DNA from: Candidatus Pantoea formicae
GTDB lineage: Bacteria; Pseudomonadota; Gammaproteobacteria; Enterobacterales; Enterobacteriaceae
Reading direction: 5' to 3'
Assembly (NCBI RefSeq): GCF_011752625.1
Contig: NZ_VWXD01000008.1
Span: 62,001 to 126,000, forward strand
Length of the DNA stretch: 64,000 nucleotides
In this document: positions 1 through 8,471 of the stretch, piece after piece
How the letters are laid out: each line of letters starts with the position of its first letter
Position numbering within the stretch: position 1 is the stretch's first letter
Notes under the pieces: model-generated
Told to the model about the DNA's origin: nothing
Seen by the model: only the letters and a program-made list of their open reading frames with translations
Databases searched by the model: none
Program-made: the position numbers and the translations under genes

Positions 1-355
1 ATGCAAAACGCAGGAACAGTAAGTGGTACTGATTGGTGGCAAGGCCCGTTAGTATCGATATCACCGCCCACGCCACCAGTGACCAGCCTATAAAACGTTT
101 ACCGTTGCCATGTACCGCAAGTTTCCCGCCAGGTACTTGCAGAAACAGATAGCCAATAAAGAAAATGCCACCGGCGAGTCCTGCCATGGAGGCACTGATA
201 CCCAGCTCTGCATCCATACCGCCCGGCATGGCAAACGCAATATTGACGCGATCCATGTAGGAGATGATGCACGTAATCAAAATAGGCGGAATAATGTACA
301 GCCACCGCAATGCAGGCACGCCCGCATGCTCTGGCGCAGTTGAAGTCAGACTCAT
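1..355 (-). CDS. MFS transporter, N-terminal part (cut by window edge)
   Basis: The reading frame starts at an ATG at 353-355 and stays open to the left edge, giving about 118 residues. It begins MSLTSTAPEHAGVPALRW and then shows a first membrane segment ending in SYMDRVNIAFA, the typical N-terminus of the anion:cation symporter branch of the major facilitator superfamily. Two more hydrophobic segments follow. A GAGGA ribosome binding site precedes the ATG. It lies 12 bases after the YhcH-like gene on the same strand, so it is probably the uptake permease of that sugar-acid operon. The substrate cannot be read from this part. Confidence 0.8.
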   Translation of the reverse strand, partial: MSLTSTAPEHAGVPALRWLYIIPPILITCIISYMDRVNIAFAMPGGMDAELGISASMAGLAGGIFFIGYLFLQVPGGKLAVHGNGKRFIGWSLVAWAVISILTGLATNQYHLLFLRFA

Positions 356-367
356 GCTAATTCCTCT

Positions 368-838
368 TTAGTCCACCAGGTCGGCAGTCGGGATCTTCAC
401 GACAACTTTACGAATCGCCGCAGGCAGATCCGGTGCGCAGTTGGGCCGATGAATATCCTGTGGGAAAAACACGGCGAAGGTGCCTGGGACCATACGAATC
501 CAGGTTTCATCAGGTACGTGCTGATAAAAAATGATGTCGCGATTCTCGTCGTAAGGCTGATGAATTGCCGCACTGACAGGCTGACTCGCCACGCCAATTA
601 ACTCCGAACCCGCTACCAGATATTGCACATCGATATGGCGTCGATGTGCTTCAGGGTAGTTTTCCTGCACGTATGCAGTCTGGAGGTCCAGAACCTGCAC
701 CTGCCAGCCTGTTTCATTGTCTTGATAGCGTCCGGCGGCCAGACTCTTCAGATCTTGGCTGGCCAGATAGGCAATGGCTCGCGCAATAGCCGGTGGATAG
801 TGGGATGCTTCTGTATTATCAATGTGGCCAGTGATCAT
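368..838 (-). CDS. YhcH/YjgK/YiaL family protein
   Basis: This 156-residue protein belongs to the YhcH/YiaL (DUF386, cupin-like beta-barrel) family. In known operons these proteins accompany sialic acid or 2,3-diketo-L-gulonate catabolism and are thought to handle sugar anomers or lactone-like intermediates. The family signatures RRHIDVQYLVAGSELIGV and FAVFFPQDIHRPNCA, with the histidines of the metal-binding cupin, are visible. I chose the ATG at 838, which has GAGGAT seven bases upstream. A longer in-frame start at 877 would overlap the previous gene. It sits between the YiaK-like dehydrogenase and the MFS permease. Confidence 0.82.
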   Translation of the reverse strand: MITGHIDNTEASHYPPAIARAIAYLASQDLKSLAAGRYQDNETGWQVQVLDLQTAYVQENYPEAHRRHIDVQYLVAGSELIGVASQPVSAAIHQPYDENRDIIFYQHVPDETWIRMVPGTFAVFFPQDIHRPNCAPDLPAAIRKVVVKIPTADLVD

Positions 839-852
839 GACGTTATCCTCAC

Positions 853-1851
853 TTACAAAGCCTGAATGCGTGCCCATACGCTTTCGTCTACCGGAATACC
901 AAGCCGCTCGTTTTCACAACGAAGCAACGGGAACCGTTCGCCTGGCAGTCTTACAGCTTGTTGGCTTTCGGCTCGTTCGGCACCTGTTATTGAGGCTCGG
1001 ATTCGCTGCAATTTGTGGTCGCGTGTTTCTCCGTCAATCAGGCGATCAACGTCAATCGCAATGAAGACCTGCGAGATTCCAAACTCATCGCCATTGTCTT
1101 CGGTGACTTCAGTCACTGAAGCACCGTTCGAAAGCAGCGTTGCCAGCATGTCTAACACCACCGACAGCGCTGAACCTTTCCAGTAACCCATGGGTAAAAT
1201 ACGGCGGTTTTTTTCGATGGTTCCGGGGTCGCGTGTGTATGAACCCTCATCATCAAAGCCGCCATCTACCGGTAAGGTTTTACCGGCGAGACGGTTTACT
1301 TCCAGCATGCCGTAAGAAAACATCGACATTGACATATCAACCATGGTGATAGAGTTACCCGGAACGGCAACAATCAGCGGATTGGTGCCGATCGTGCAAT
1401 TTTTTGCTCCCCATGCCGGCATCACTGCAATCGAGTTAGTCCAGCAGATGCCTACATAGCCTTTTTCAGCTGCCTGCCAGCCATAACTTCCCCCACGCAT
1501 CCAGTGGTTAGCGTTACGTAATGCCACCAAGCCAATGCCATGATCGCTGGCGATCTCAATTGCGCGATCCATCATGTCATGCGCGGTAATGTTGCCGATG
1601 GCGCGTTGGGCATCCCATTGTTCAATTGCACCCAGTGACAACACTTTTTTCGCTGATGCCTCGGGCACTATGTGTCCGGCATCCAATTGTTGAATGAAAC
1701 GGGGAAAACGGTTAACGCCATGGGAGTAGACGCCGTTGAGGCTGGTTTCGGCAAACATGGCTGCACAAGCTGTAGCCTTATCCTCTGAGACATTTCGACT
1801 CAGCAGGACGCGCAGGAATTCTTGATATAACTGCTGATAACTGATTCTCAT
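853..1851 (-). CDS. Malate/L-lactate dehydrogenase family (YiaK-like) oxidoreductase
   Basis: The 332-residue product is a member of the Ldh2/YiaK family of NAD(P)H-dependent 2-oxoacid reductases, unrelated to Rossmann-fold enzymes. The SHGVNRFPRFIQQLDAGHI block near residues 43-61 carries the catalytic histidine, and the later KGSALSVVLDMLATLLSNG segment is typical of the cofactor-binding region. Length matches E. coli YiaK (2,3-diketo-L-gulonate reductase). It is the first gene of a three-gene set with a YhcH/YiaL-like protein and an MFS permease. A sugar-acid substrate of the diketogulonate type is therefore likely, but it is inferred from context. Confidence 0.85.
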   Translation of the reverse strand: MRISYQQLYQEFLRVLLSRNVSEDKATACAAMFAETSLNGVYSHGVNRFPRFIQQLDAGHIVPEASAKKVLSLGAIEQWDAQRAIGNITAHDMMDRAIEIASDHGIGLVALRNANHWMRGGSYGWQAAEKGYVGICWTNSIAVMPAWGAKNCTIGTNPLIVAVPGNSITMVDMSMSMFSYGMLEVNRLAGKTLPVDGGFDDEGSYTRDPGTIEKNRRILPMGYWKGSALSVVLDMLATLLSNGASVTEVTEDNGDEFGISQVFIAIDVDRLIDGETRDHKLQRIRASITGAERAESQQAVRLPGERFPLLRCENERLGIPVDESVWARIQAL

Positions 1852-2095
1852 GTCGGCTGCTTTCTCCTCATCGCCAAGCTTTTATTTCATATGTTGGAAT
1901 GTAGTTTCAAATAAATCCTATGAGGAAAGCACAGACGAGTCAAAGAAATGAGACTTATATTTATCCTTTATAATCAATTGTTTATTTTTTAAGTTGGCTT
2001 TTGTGATCGAACGCAGATTCGCCAAAATTCAGGCATGCCAAAACCAGGAAGGACAATCCTCCCCGGTTATAAAGCACCCTTGTTACCGTGCCGGA

Positions 2096-2929
2096 TTAAT
2101 GCAGATGCACCCGGTACAATGACGTGGTGGCGGTGATATATAATTCGGTGCCGTCAGGGCCGCCTAGCGTGCAGTTGGATACTCGCTCGGGGAGTGAAAT
2201 TTTACCGAGCTTTTGACCGTTGCTATCATAAATGATCACCCCATCGGCACAGCTGCAGTAGATATTACCGCGGCTATCGATACAAAAACCGTCAGGAAAA
2301 CCCGGCGTGACTTCTGCAAAAAAACGCCCTGCAGATAAGTTGTGGCCATCAACGTTATAGACACGCAGTTCGCGTCGTCCCAGAGTGGGAAAGTCGACGA
2401 CGGACATATCGGCCACATAAAGCAGGCTTTCATCCGGTGAGAATGCCAACCCATTAGGGCGCTGCAGGTCACTGGCTGCGATGTAAAGCTTTCCGCTATC
2501 AGGATTGAAGCAGTAGACATAACAACCTATGACCTGGCTATGCGCAGCGTACCCCTCATCATCATTGATGATCCCATAGGGCGGATCGGTGAACCAGATG
2601 GTGCCATCTGACCGCACCACCACATCATTGGGGGAGTTAAAACGCTTCCCCTCCACCTTATCCACCAGCAACGTCACGCTTCCATCATGTTCGGTGCGAC
2701 TGATACCGCGGCGGCCGTGCTCACAACTTACAACCCGCCCTTCACGATCGCGGGTATTCCCATTTGTGTAGTGAGAACTGGCACGCCAAAGGCTTAACTC
2801 ACCATTACGCTGCCAACGGAACATGCGGTTACCTTTTACATCACTGAACACTACAGCATCCTGTTCGGGTAACCAGACAGGCCCTTCTGCCCAGACGGCA
2901 GGTGAACAGAGTTTCTCAACCTCCATCAT
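2096..2929 (-). CDS. SMP-30/gluconolactonase-like protein
   Basis: The 277-residue cytoplasmic protein fits the SMP-30/gluconolactonase/LRE beta-propeller family: EGPVWLPEQDAVVFSDV at the N-terminus supplies the first metal-ligand Glu, FNSPNDVVVRSDGTIWFTDPPYG the conserved Asn and Asp, and RPNGLAFSPDESLLYVAD another Asn/Asp pair. Such enzymes open sugar lactones to aldonic acids. It is the last gene of the sugar ABC operon, 10 bases after the binding-protein gene. A sugar oxidised to a lactone, taken up or formed inside, may be the substrate. Confidence 0.85.
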   Translation of the reverse strand: MMEVEKLCSPAVWAEGPVWLPEQDAVVFSDVKGNRMFRWQRNGELSLWRASSHYTNGNTRDREGRVVSCEHGRRGISRTEHDGSVTLLVDKVEGKRFNSPNDVVVRSDGTIWFTDPPYGIINDDEGYAAHSQVIGCYVYCFNPDSGKLYIAASDLQRPNGLAFSPDESLLYVADMSVVDFPTLGRRELRVYNVDGHNLSAGRFFAEVTPGFPDGFCIDSRGNIYCSCADGVIIYDSNGQKLGKISLPERVSNCTLGGPDGTELYITATTSLYRVHLH

Positions 2930-2939
2930 GCTCCTCCCT

Positions 2940-4040
2940 TTATTTCACTGCCCAGATGGCTTTGTAATGATCTTGATAGCCGTTAGCCGGGTCATAATTA
3001 TTTTCAGGACCACCATCATTGGCGATGTTTTCTTTGGTGATGAGGTGCGCGGGTGTGACGTACCCTGAAGAGGGTTGCCCGGCAAATGCGCGGTTGAACT
3101 CGTCAAGCAGTTGCCAACCATGAAGTTTAAGGGGTTCAGCTACCGTGGCAATCTGGCTTTCACCGTTGCGGATACGCTGGAAGGCTGAGATTGAACCGTC
3201 CCCCGCAGAAATATTGAAAGGCGCATTGCTGCCACCTTTACCGGCTGTTTTTAACGCTGGGGCCATGAAGTCAAAATAGAGGTCGTTGATTGCCAGAGCG
3301 TACTGGAAATGGTCACCGTGCTTTTGCAATAAACTGAATGTCATTGAGGGCATCCGGTTTGAGGTATCTGCAAGCGGCGTATCAATAAATTCGACGACCT
3401 TACAGCCACTGCATTTTTCAATCTCCTGCTTCATGGTGTTCGCTTTATCCAGTGCTATCTGATAGAGCGAATCGGTGAAAATCAGTACCTGAGCCTTCCC
3501 CTCAGAGCGCACCACTGCATATTGCGCAGCCAGGCGAGCGACATCATTTGAATCAGAGGTGATGTTGTTTGTAATACCATATTTTTCAATTGGGCCCGGT
3601 TGTGGCTCCGCATGCCAGGCCATGAGCACTATTTTTTGCTCTTTGGCTTTTTTCAGTGGGATTTTTGCCACATTTGGGTTCCAGCCACCAATAACAATGC
3701 CATCGGGGTGCTGGGCAATAGCCTGATTCAGCGCCGAAAGTTGGTCTTTAACCGAACCGCCCCCATCGAGGGTTTCAAGCTTCCAGCCAGCCACCTTGGC
3801 GGCTTCGCTGAGGCCTTGTTGCACACCCTGTACACCGCCATTTTTCATGTCTGAGGCGATAAAAATGATTTTTTTATTAGGTTGCAGCTTTGGACCGGTA
3901 GTCGGGCCATCCCAGGTACTGGAACTGGCGGTGGCCTTTGCCACCGCAGCAGCTGCCGAATCAAGATAGCTATCAGCCTGCGCTGAGACGGATGCAACGA
4001 ACAAGGCCGCGAAAGTGAGGCTCAATACCTTATTTTTCAT
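2940..4040 (-). CDS. Sugar ABC transporter, periplasmic binding protein
   Basis: The 366-residue protein starts with a clear signal peptide (MKNKVLSLTFAALFVASVSAQA) and continues as a type I periplasmic binding protein of the ribose/galactose kind (Peripla_BP_4). Visible landmarks are KKIIFIASDMKNGG, DQLSALNQAIAQHPDGIVIGGW and a late NISAGDGSISAFQRIRNGE segment. A Cys pair (KCSGCK) could form a disulfide. The permease gene overlaps its start by four bases (ATGA), so the two are translationally coupled. The ligand is not determined; the lactonase and YiaK/YiaL neighbours suggest a sugar or sugar acid. Confidence 0.87.
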   Translation of the reverse strand: MKNKVLSLTFAALFVASVSAQADSYLDSAAAAVAKATASSSTWDGPTTGPKLQPNKKIIFIASDMKNGGVQGVQQGLSEAAKVAGWKLETLDGGGSVKDQLSALNQAIAQHPDGIVIGGWNPNVAKIPLKKAKEQKIVLMAWHAEPQPGPIEKYGITNNITSDSNDVARLAAQYAVVRSEGKAQVLIFTDSLYQIALDKANTMKQEIEKCSGCKVVEFIDTPLADTSNRMPSMTFSLLQKHGDHFQYALAINDLYFDFMAPALKTAGKGGSNAPFNISAGDGSISAFQRIRNGESQIATVAEPLKLHGWQLLDEFNRAFAGQPSSGYVTPAHLITKENIANDGGPENNYDPANGYQDHYKAIWAVK

Positions 4041-5131
4041 GATGGATTCCCTGGAATGATGGTCTTTTGATTTGGGTCAGAAGCCGGTGTGTTCTGGCTA
4101 CGTACCACCGCTTTTTGGTTCAGCATGCGTCGGCGCTGCGCGTAGCCGGCAAGCGTAATCGACAGAAGCAACGTCGCGCCGTTAAACAGCGGCTCAACCC
4201 AGAAATCGCCGCCAAACTGCTGGATACCTGCAATGCCGATAGCAAGAATGGCAATACCAACCACGGTCCCCCAGACGTTAACCCGACCAGGGCGGATGGT
4301 GGTGCTACCGAGAAATGCGCCCACCAGTGCAGGCAACAGATAGTCCATACCGACGCTAGCTTGTCCTACGCCTTGCTCTGCTGCGATCAGTACGCCGCTA
4401 AAACCCGTCAGGACGCTGGAAGCAATGAAGGTTCCAATGATGTATTTGTTCACAGCGATGCCATTTAAACGTGCAGCGGTTGGATTGCCACCTACCGCAT
4501 ACATGCAACGCCCAAGCGGTGTGTGTTCAGTGATTAGCCACAGCACTAGCGCAACGATCAGCACATAGAAGGCGCCTACAGGAATACCCAACAGCTCAGT
4601 ATGATGAAGGGCGCTGAAAGCATCAGGCAGATCACCGACGATTTGTCTGCCGCCTGAGTGCCAAAGGGCAACGGCATACAAAACAGTACCGGAGCCCAAG
4701 GTCGCAACGAAGCTGTCTATATCTGCCAGGGCAACAAGAATGCCGTTCAGCAAACCATACAGTGCCGAGATCGCCAGCACCGTGAGAACCGCCATCTGCC
4801 AAGAAAAACCGTATTCAACCTGTAGGGTAATGGCGAGGATGTGCCAAAGGACGATGCCGAAACCCACATTCAGATCGATTTTCCCAACTATCATGGGGAG
4901 GGTTGCAGCAAGGGCCAGTAACGCGATTTTAGCCTTACTGGACAGAATCGCCTGTAAGGTCAGCATTGATGCAAATGACGGAGATAGGATTGAAAATAAC
5001 AAGGTCAGCAACACACACAGCAATAACAGGCCGTAGCGAGTCATGATCTGCATCGCCCAAGACACGAAACCATGCTGTGCAAGACTGACTCGTTGCTCTA
5101 GCGCAGTGGATTTTACGGATGTTTTCGACAT
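4037..5131 (-). CDS. Sugar ABC transporter permease (RbsC type)
   Basis: A 364-residue inner-membrane permease of the RbsC/XylH family (BPD_transp_2) with about ten hydrophobic segments. The family motif GGNPTAARLNGIAVNKY, the contact region for the ATPase, is at about residues 215-231. Both tails are hydrophilic and cytoplasmic. It overlaps the binding-protein gene and lies 22 bases after the ATPase gene, as expected for a three-component importer of carbohydrates. Only one permease gene is present, so it would act as a homodimer. Confidence 0.88.
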   Translation of the reverse strand: MSKTSVKSTALEQRVSLAQHGFVSWAMQIMTRYGLLLLCVLLTLLFSILSPSFASMLTLQAILSSKAKIALLALAATLPMIVGKIDLNVGFGIVLWHILAITLQVEYGFSWQMAVLTVLAISALYGLLNGILVALADIDSFVATLGSGTVLYAVALWHSGGRQIVGDLPDAFSALHHTELLGIPVGAFYVLIVALVLWLITEHTPLGRCMYAVGGNPTAARLNGIAVNKYIIGTFIASSVLTGFSGVLIAAEQGVGQASVGMDYLLPALVGAFLGSTTIRPGRVNVWGTVVGIAILAIGIAGIQQFGGDFWVEPLFNGATLLLSITLAGYAQRRRMLNQKAVVRSQNTPASDPNQKTIIPGNPS

Positions 5132-5153
5132 AACTTTTCTCCTGCCTTCCTTC

Positions 5154-6680
5154 TCAGACGATGGTTAATGGGGCAGCGCTGCTGGCAGAAGCCAGCTCCA
5201 GCAAACCGGCAAACGTCACCTCTTCATTCTTTAATTCACCGACGACCTGACCGCGGTTAAAGACCAGTGCCCGGTTGCAGATATGGGCAATCTCTTCAAG
5301 ATCGTTTGAAATCACCAACACTGCGACTCCCTCTGCCAGCGCCTTGTTGAGCAGATGATAAATCTCTTCCCTCGCCCCGACATCAACGCCAGCGGTAGGG
5401 TCCTCAAGAATCAATAACGGGGCATTAAGGTGCATCCAGCGTGCCATCACTACCTTTTGCTGATTGCCTCCAGATAAAGCACCAATATCGAGGTTGACGT
5501 CTTTGGGACGGACATCGAACAACTGGACTTTCCACCAGCTTGCCCCTATTTCAGCACGACGCCCGTAGCGGGAAAGAAGACGATGACCGCTGGCGCAGGG
5601 GTTCAAGAACAGGTTTTCACGCACGCTCATTGACATCACCAGGCTTTCGCCCGTTCTGTCACCCGCCACTAGCGAAACACCCGCAGCCATGGCCTGCTGT
5701 GGTGTCTGGGGGCTGAAGGACTTATCGCGAAACTGAATACTGCCCGAAGTGGCCCGACGTAAGCCAAACAGCAGCCGGCCAATCTCTTCCTGCCCGGCAC
5801 CACGCAACCCCGCCAGTGCCAGCATTTCGCCCGGCTGCAAGCGAAAAGTCACCGGTCCAACTTCGTCGATGCAGAGTTGATCCAACGCCAGTACCGGCCT
5901 GTCTGCTTTAGGCAGAGGCTGGCGTTGATTCCCCTCCAATGCTTCGCCAACAATCATTTCCACCAAATCACGCAACTGATAGTCCGCTGTATTACCGGTA
6001 GCAACCCGCTTTCCATCACGCATTACACAAATTCGGTCTGCTATCTCAATGACTTCGTCAAGCCGATGGGTGACATAAATCATGCCGACCTGACGTCTTT
6101 TAAGGCGATTGATGACTTCAAAAAGGTGGCGCACATCATTAGCAGGTAGCGAAGCTGTAGGTTCATCTAACACCAACACCTCTGCGTTCACAGCCACAGC
6201 GCGAGCAATTGCAAGCAGTGATTTTTCAGTGCGGGATAATTCAAAAACTCGCGCGTCGGGATCCAGCATAATTCCCACTTCCTCCAGAGCAGCTTGGGAG
6301 CGCTCACGGACAGCACGCCAGTCGATAAGCCCAAAACGTCGGGAAAATCCCATGACCAGGGCCATATTTTCTGCCACCGTCATCCATTCAACTAAGCCGA
6401 GGTCCTGATGAATGAATGCGATAGGCTGGTGCGTCGCCGTCTTCAGACTGATTGCAGAGGCAATACTGTTGTCATGGAAACGAATATCCCCTTCGTCCCG
6501 ACTATGAACACCGGCCATGACTTTTATCAGCGTCGATTTGCCTGCCCCGTTCTCTCCCAGTAAAGCGACCACTTCACCCGGATAAACCTCAAGGCTTACA
6601 TCGTTAACCGCGGGATTGCCGCCAAAACGTTTAGTGATATGGCTTAGAGTAAGAATCGGTTTTCTGGGGCTTTGCTGCAT
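5154..6680 (-). CDS. Sugar ABC transporter ATPase with two nucleotide-binding domains
   Basis: At 508 residues this is a fused double ATPase like RbsA, MglA and XylG. The first domain has Walker A GENGAGKST (residues 42-50) and Walker B VLVLDEPTASLP. The second has a degenerate P-loop region (GLRGAGQEE) but a good signature LSGGNQQKVVMARW and LLILEDPTAGVDVGA. That asymmetry is normal for the family. I used the ATG at 6680, which follows AGGAGG at ideal spacing; an in-frame start at 6761 lacks a binding site. It is the first gene of the operon, divergent from the IclR regulator. Confidence 0.9.
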   Translation of the reverse strand: MQQSPRKPILTLSHITKRFGGNPAVNDVSLEVYPGEVVALLGENGAGKSTLIKVMAGVHSRDEGDIRFHDNSIASAISLKTATHQPIAFIHQDLGLVEWMTVAENMALVMGFSRRFGLIDWRAVRERSQAALEEVGIMLDPDARVFELSRTEKSLLAIARAVAVNAEVLVLDEPTASLPANDVRHLFEVINRLKRRQVGMIYVTHRLDEVIEIADRICVMRDGKRVATGNTADYQLRDLVEMIVGEALEGNQRQPLPKADRPVLALDQLCIDEVGPVTFRLQPGEMLALAGLRGAGQEEIGRLLFGLRRATSGSIQFRDKSFSPQTPQQAMAAGVSLVAGDRTGESLVMSMSVRENLFLNPCASGHRLLSRYGRRAEIGASWWKVQLFDVRPKDVNLDIGALSGGNQQKVVMARWMHLNAPLLILEDPTAGVDVGAREEIYHLLNKALAEGVAVLVISNDLEEIAHICNRALVFNRGQVVGELKNEEVTFAGLLELASASSAAPLTIV

Positions 6681-7005
6681 CAACGCCTCCTGCTTGTTCC
6701 TGGTGAACATCAACAGCGGTGTTAACTTATAAACACCACCAAATTTCAACATACGAAACATGATTCCAAAAAATACTATTCCTGATAAACGCGAAAAGCA
6801 AAAAAGAGATGAGAAAATATTTTCAATAAAAACAAATAATTGAAATTGATGTTGCGGATTTGTGATGCATGACTCACTTCCAGTAGCGGCATTTTTCCTT
6901 CAGAATTCATACTCAATCTGGCTAAGAATTTGTTAAGTGGCGATCCTGGGTTAATATCCTTAAGCCGCTCTTTAGCCGGAGAAGGAAAACTAAGAGGAAG
7001 TGGGG
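6681..7005. promoter_or_regulatory. Divergent promoter region between sugar ABC operon and iclR-type gene
   Basis: This 325-base AT-rich spacer should hold both divergent promoters. A perfect 12-bp palindrome GAAAATATTTTC lies at 6813-6824 in an A/T-rich stretch, and is a candidate operator for the neighbouring IclR-family protein. The -10/-35 elements cannot be assigned safely. I see no credible gene in the spacer. Confidence 0.4.
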
Positions 7006-7830
7006 ATGGTCGAAAAGGCAGGAAAAGCAAGAGATGAAAAAAGTGATAAACCTCTGGGTACGCAGAGTCTGTTTAGAGGATTACAACTCATTGAACTGTT
7101 GAGTAATTATCCGAATGGGTGCCCGCTGGCCAATCTGGCCGAACTGTCCGGCATGAACAAAAGCACTGTGCATCGCCTTCTGCAGGGCTTGCATAGCAGC
7201 GGCTACGTCACGCAGGCTCCATCACAAGGGAGTTACCGTCTGACAACCAAATTTATCTCCGTTGGGCAAAAAGCGCTCTCCTCACTCAATATCATTCACG
7301 TCGCCGCCCCTCATCTGGAAAAACTGAATTTGGAGGTGGGCGAAACCGTTAATTTCTCCAGTCGTGAAGATGATCATGTCATTCTGATTTACAAGCTCGA
7401 ACCCACCACAGGCATGATGCGTACACGAGCTTATATCGGCCAGCATATGGAGCTCTATTGTTCCGCGATGGGTAAGATTTTTATGGCCTGGGGCAGTGAA
7501 GATTATCTCGCCCAGTATTGGGACAGCCACCAAGAGACTATCCAGCAATTAACTAAAAACACCATTACCTCTTTGCCAGAGATGGTGGAAGAGCTTAAGT
7601 CGATTCGCCAGTTGAAGACGTCCATGGATCGTGAAGAAAATGAGCTAGGCGTATCTTGCATCGCGGCTCCCGTATTCGACATTCAAAAGCGTGTGCCTTA
7701 TGCGGTGTCAATTTCCCTGCCGACGGCCAAACTCCAACAAGTTGGTATTAAAAAGCTGACCGCATCCGTTGTGGCGACCGCCCGGGCAATCTCTGAAGAA
7801 CTGGGCTTCTACGATGACAATGAGAAGTGA
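7006..7830 (+). CDS. IclR family transcriptional regulator
   Basis: The 274-residue protein has an N-terminal winged helix-turn-helix (SLFRGLQLIELLSNYPNGCPLANLAEL through SGMNKSTVHRLLQGL) and a C-terminal IclR effector domain with the typical ELGVSCIAAPVFD segment. The ATG at 7006 follows AGAGGAAG. A GTG six bases earlier is possible but less well placed. It is divergent from the sugar ABC operon and is its probable regulator, responding to the imported sugar acid or a breakdown product. Confidence 0.9.
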   Translation: MVEKAGKARDEKSDKPLGTQSLFRGLQLIELLSNYPNGCPLANLAELSGMNKSTVHRLLQGLHSSGYVTQAPSQGSYRLTTKFISVGQKALSSLNIIHVAAPHLEKLNLEVGETVNFSSREDDHVILIYKLEPTTGMMRTRAYIGQHMELYCSAMGKIFMAWGSEDYLAQYWDSHQETIQQLTKNTITSLPEMVEELKSIRQLKTSMDREENELGVSCIAAPVFDIQKRVPYAVSISLPTAKLQQVGIKKLTASVVATARAISEELGFYDDNEK

Positions 7831-8042
7831 TAGTTTTCTCTCTACGCAGGTATAGCGTTGTTTTACAAGCGGGCGGGAGTTAACTGTTCGCTTGTTTTCG
7901 AAAGCGACCTCCTTTGCTTTTTCCGGGGGCTTTTGCCGGGTAAATAGCGACGTATTGCCGGGAATACCGGCATCGTTTCCAAAGCTGAACGAAAGCGTGG
8001 CTGAAAAGATGCTGGCTGGAAAACCCCTAATTCACCGCTTTA

Positions 8043-8384
8043 TTACACTCGATACTCTTTGGGTGTTACACCAGTGACAGATTTAAATGTTCTAGAAAAG
8101 GAGGCTTGTGAAGAGAAACCATATTCAACAGCAATATCAACAATAAAACGAGAGCTCATTATAATTTCATTCGCTGCACACTCAGTTTTTCGCCTCCTGA
8201 TATATTTAGCCAAAGAAATCCCTTTAACCATTTTAAATGATCGTCTTAAGTGCCCTGCACTATAACCTATTGTTGTAGCGAGGTAGTCTAAAGTTAGCTC
8301 CTCCTTTATTTCTCTTTCAATAAATAAAATCAGTGCTTCAATAAGGGAACAATGAAACCTTGAGTTTTTTTGATTAACACTCAA
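8043..8384 (-). CDS. Small AraC-family DNA-binding protein (SoxS/MarA size)
   Basis: This is an isolated AraC-type double helix-turn-helix domain without a ligand domain: LTLDYLATTIGYSAGHLRRSFK forms the first HTH and DIAVEYGFSSQASFSRTFKSVTGVTPKEYR the second with the family signature. The open frame extends upstream to a GTG at 8438, but that codon lies inside the terminator hairpin of the preceding gcd gene. A TTG at 8384 has ACAGGAG eight bases upstream and is a better start, giving 113 residues, close to SoxS/MarA. Low GC compared with its neighbours suggests separate acquisition. The target is unknown. Confidence 0.72.
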   Translation of the reverse strand: MSVNQKNSRFHCSLIEALILFIEREIKEELTLDYLATTIGYSAGHLRRSFKMVKGISLAKYIRRRKTECAANEIIMSSRFIVDIAVEYGFSSQASFSRTFKSVTGVTPKEYRV

Positions 8385-8421
8385 ATTATTCACTCCTGTC
8401 TCTTTGGAAAATTGTCTAAAA

Positions 8422-8447
8422 AGCCGATGTGTCGTCACATCGGCTTG
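8422..8447 (-). terminator. Intrinsic terminator after the first PQQ dehydrogenase gene
   Basis: An inverted repeat with arms AAGCCGATGTG and CACATCGGCTT around a short loop begins 25 bases after the gcd stop codon. On the minus strand it is followed by a T-rich run (TTTTTAGAC). It overlaps the longest possible start of the AraC-type gene. Confidence 0.8.
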
Positions 8448-8471
8448 ATTAAAATTTATAACTTATTCAGC

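Noticed and set aside
6862..6880. CRP-like site upstream of the IclR gene
   Set aside because: TGTGA and TCAC are present but with the wrong spacing (not six bases).
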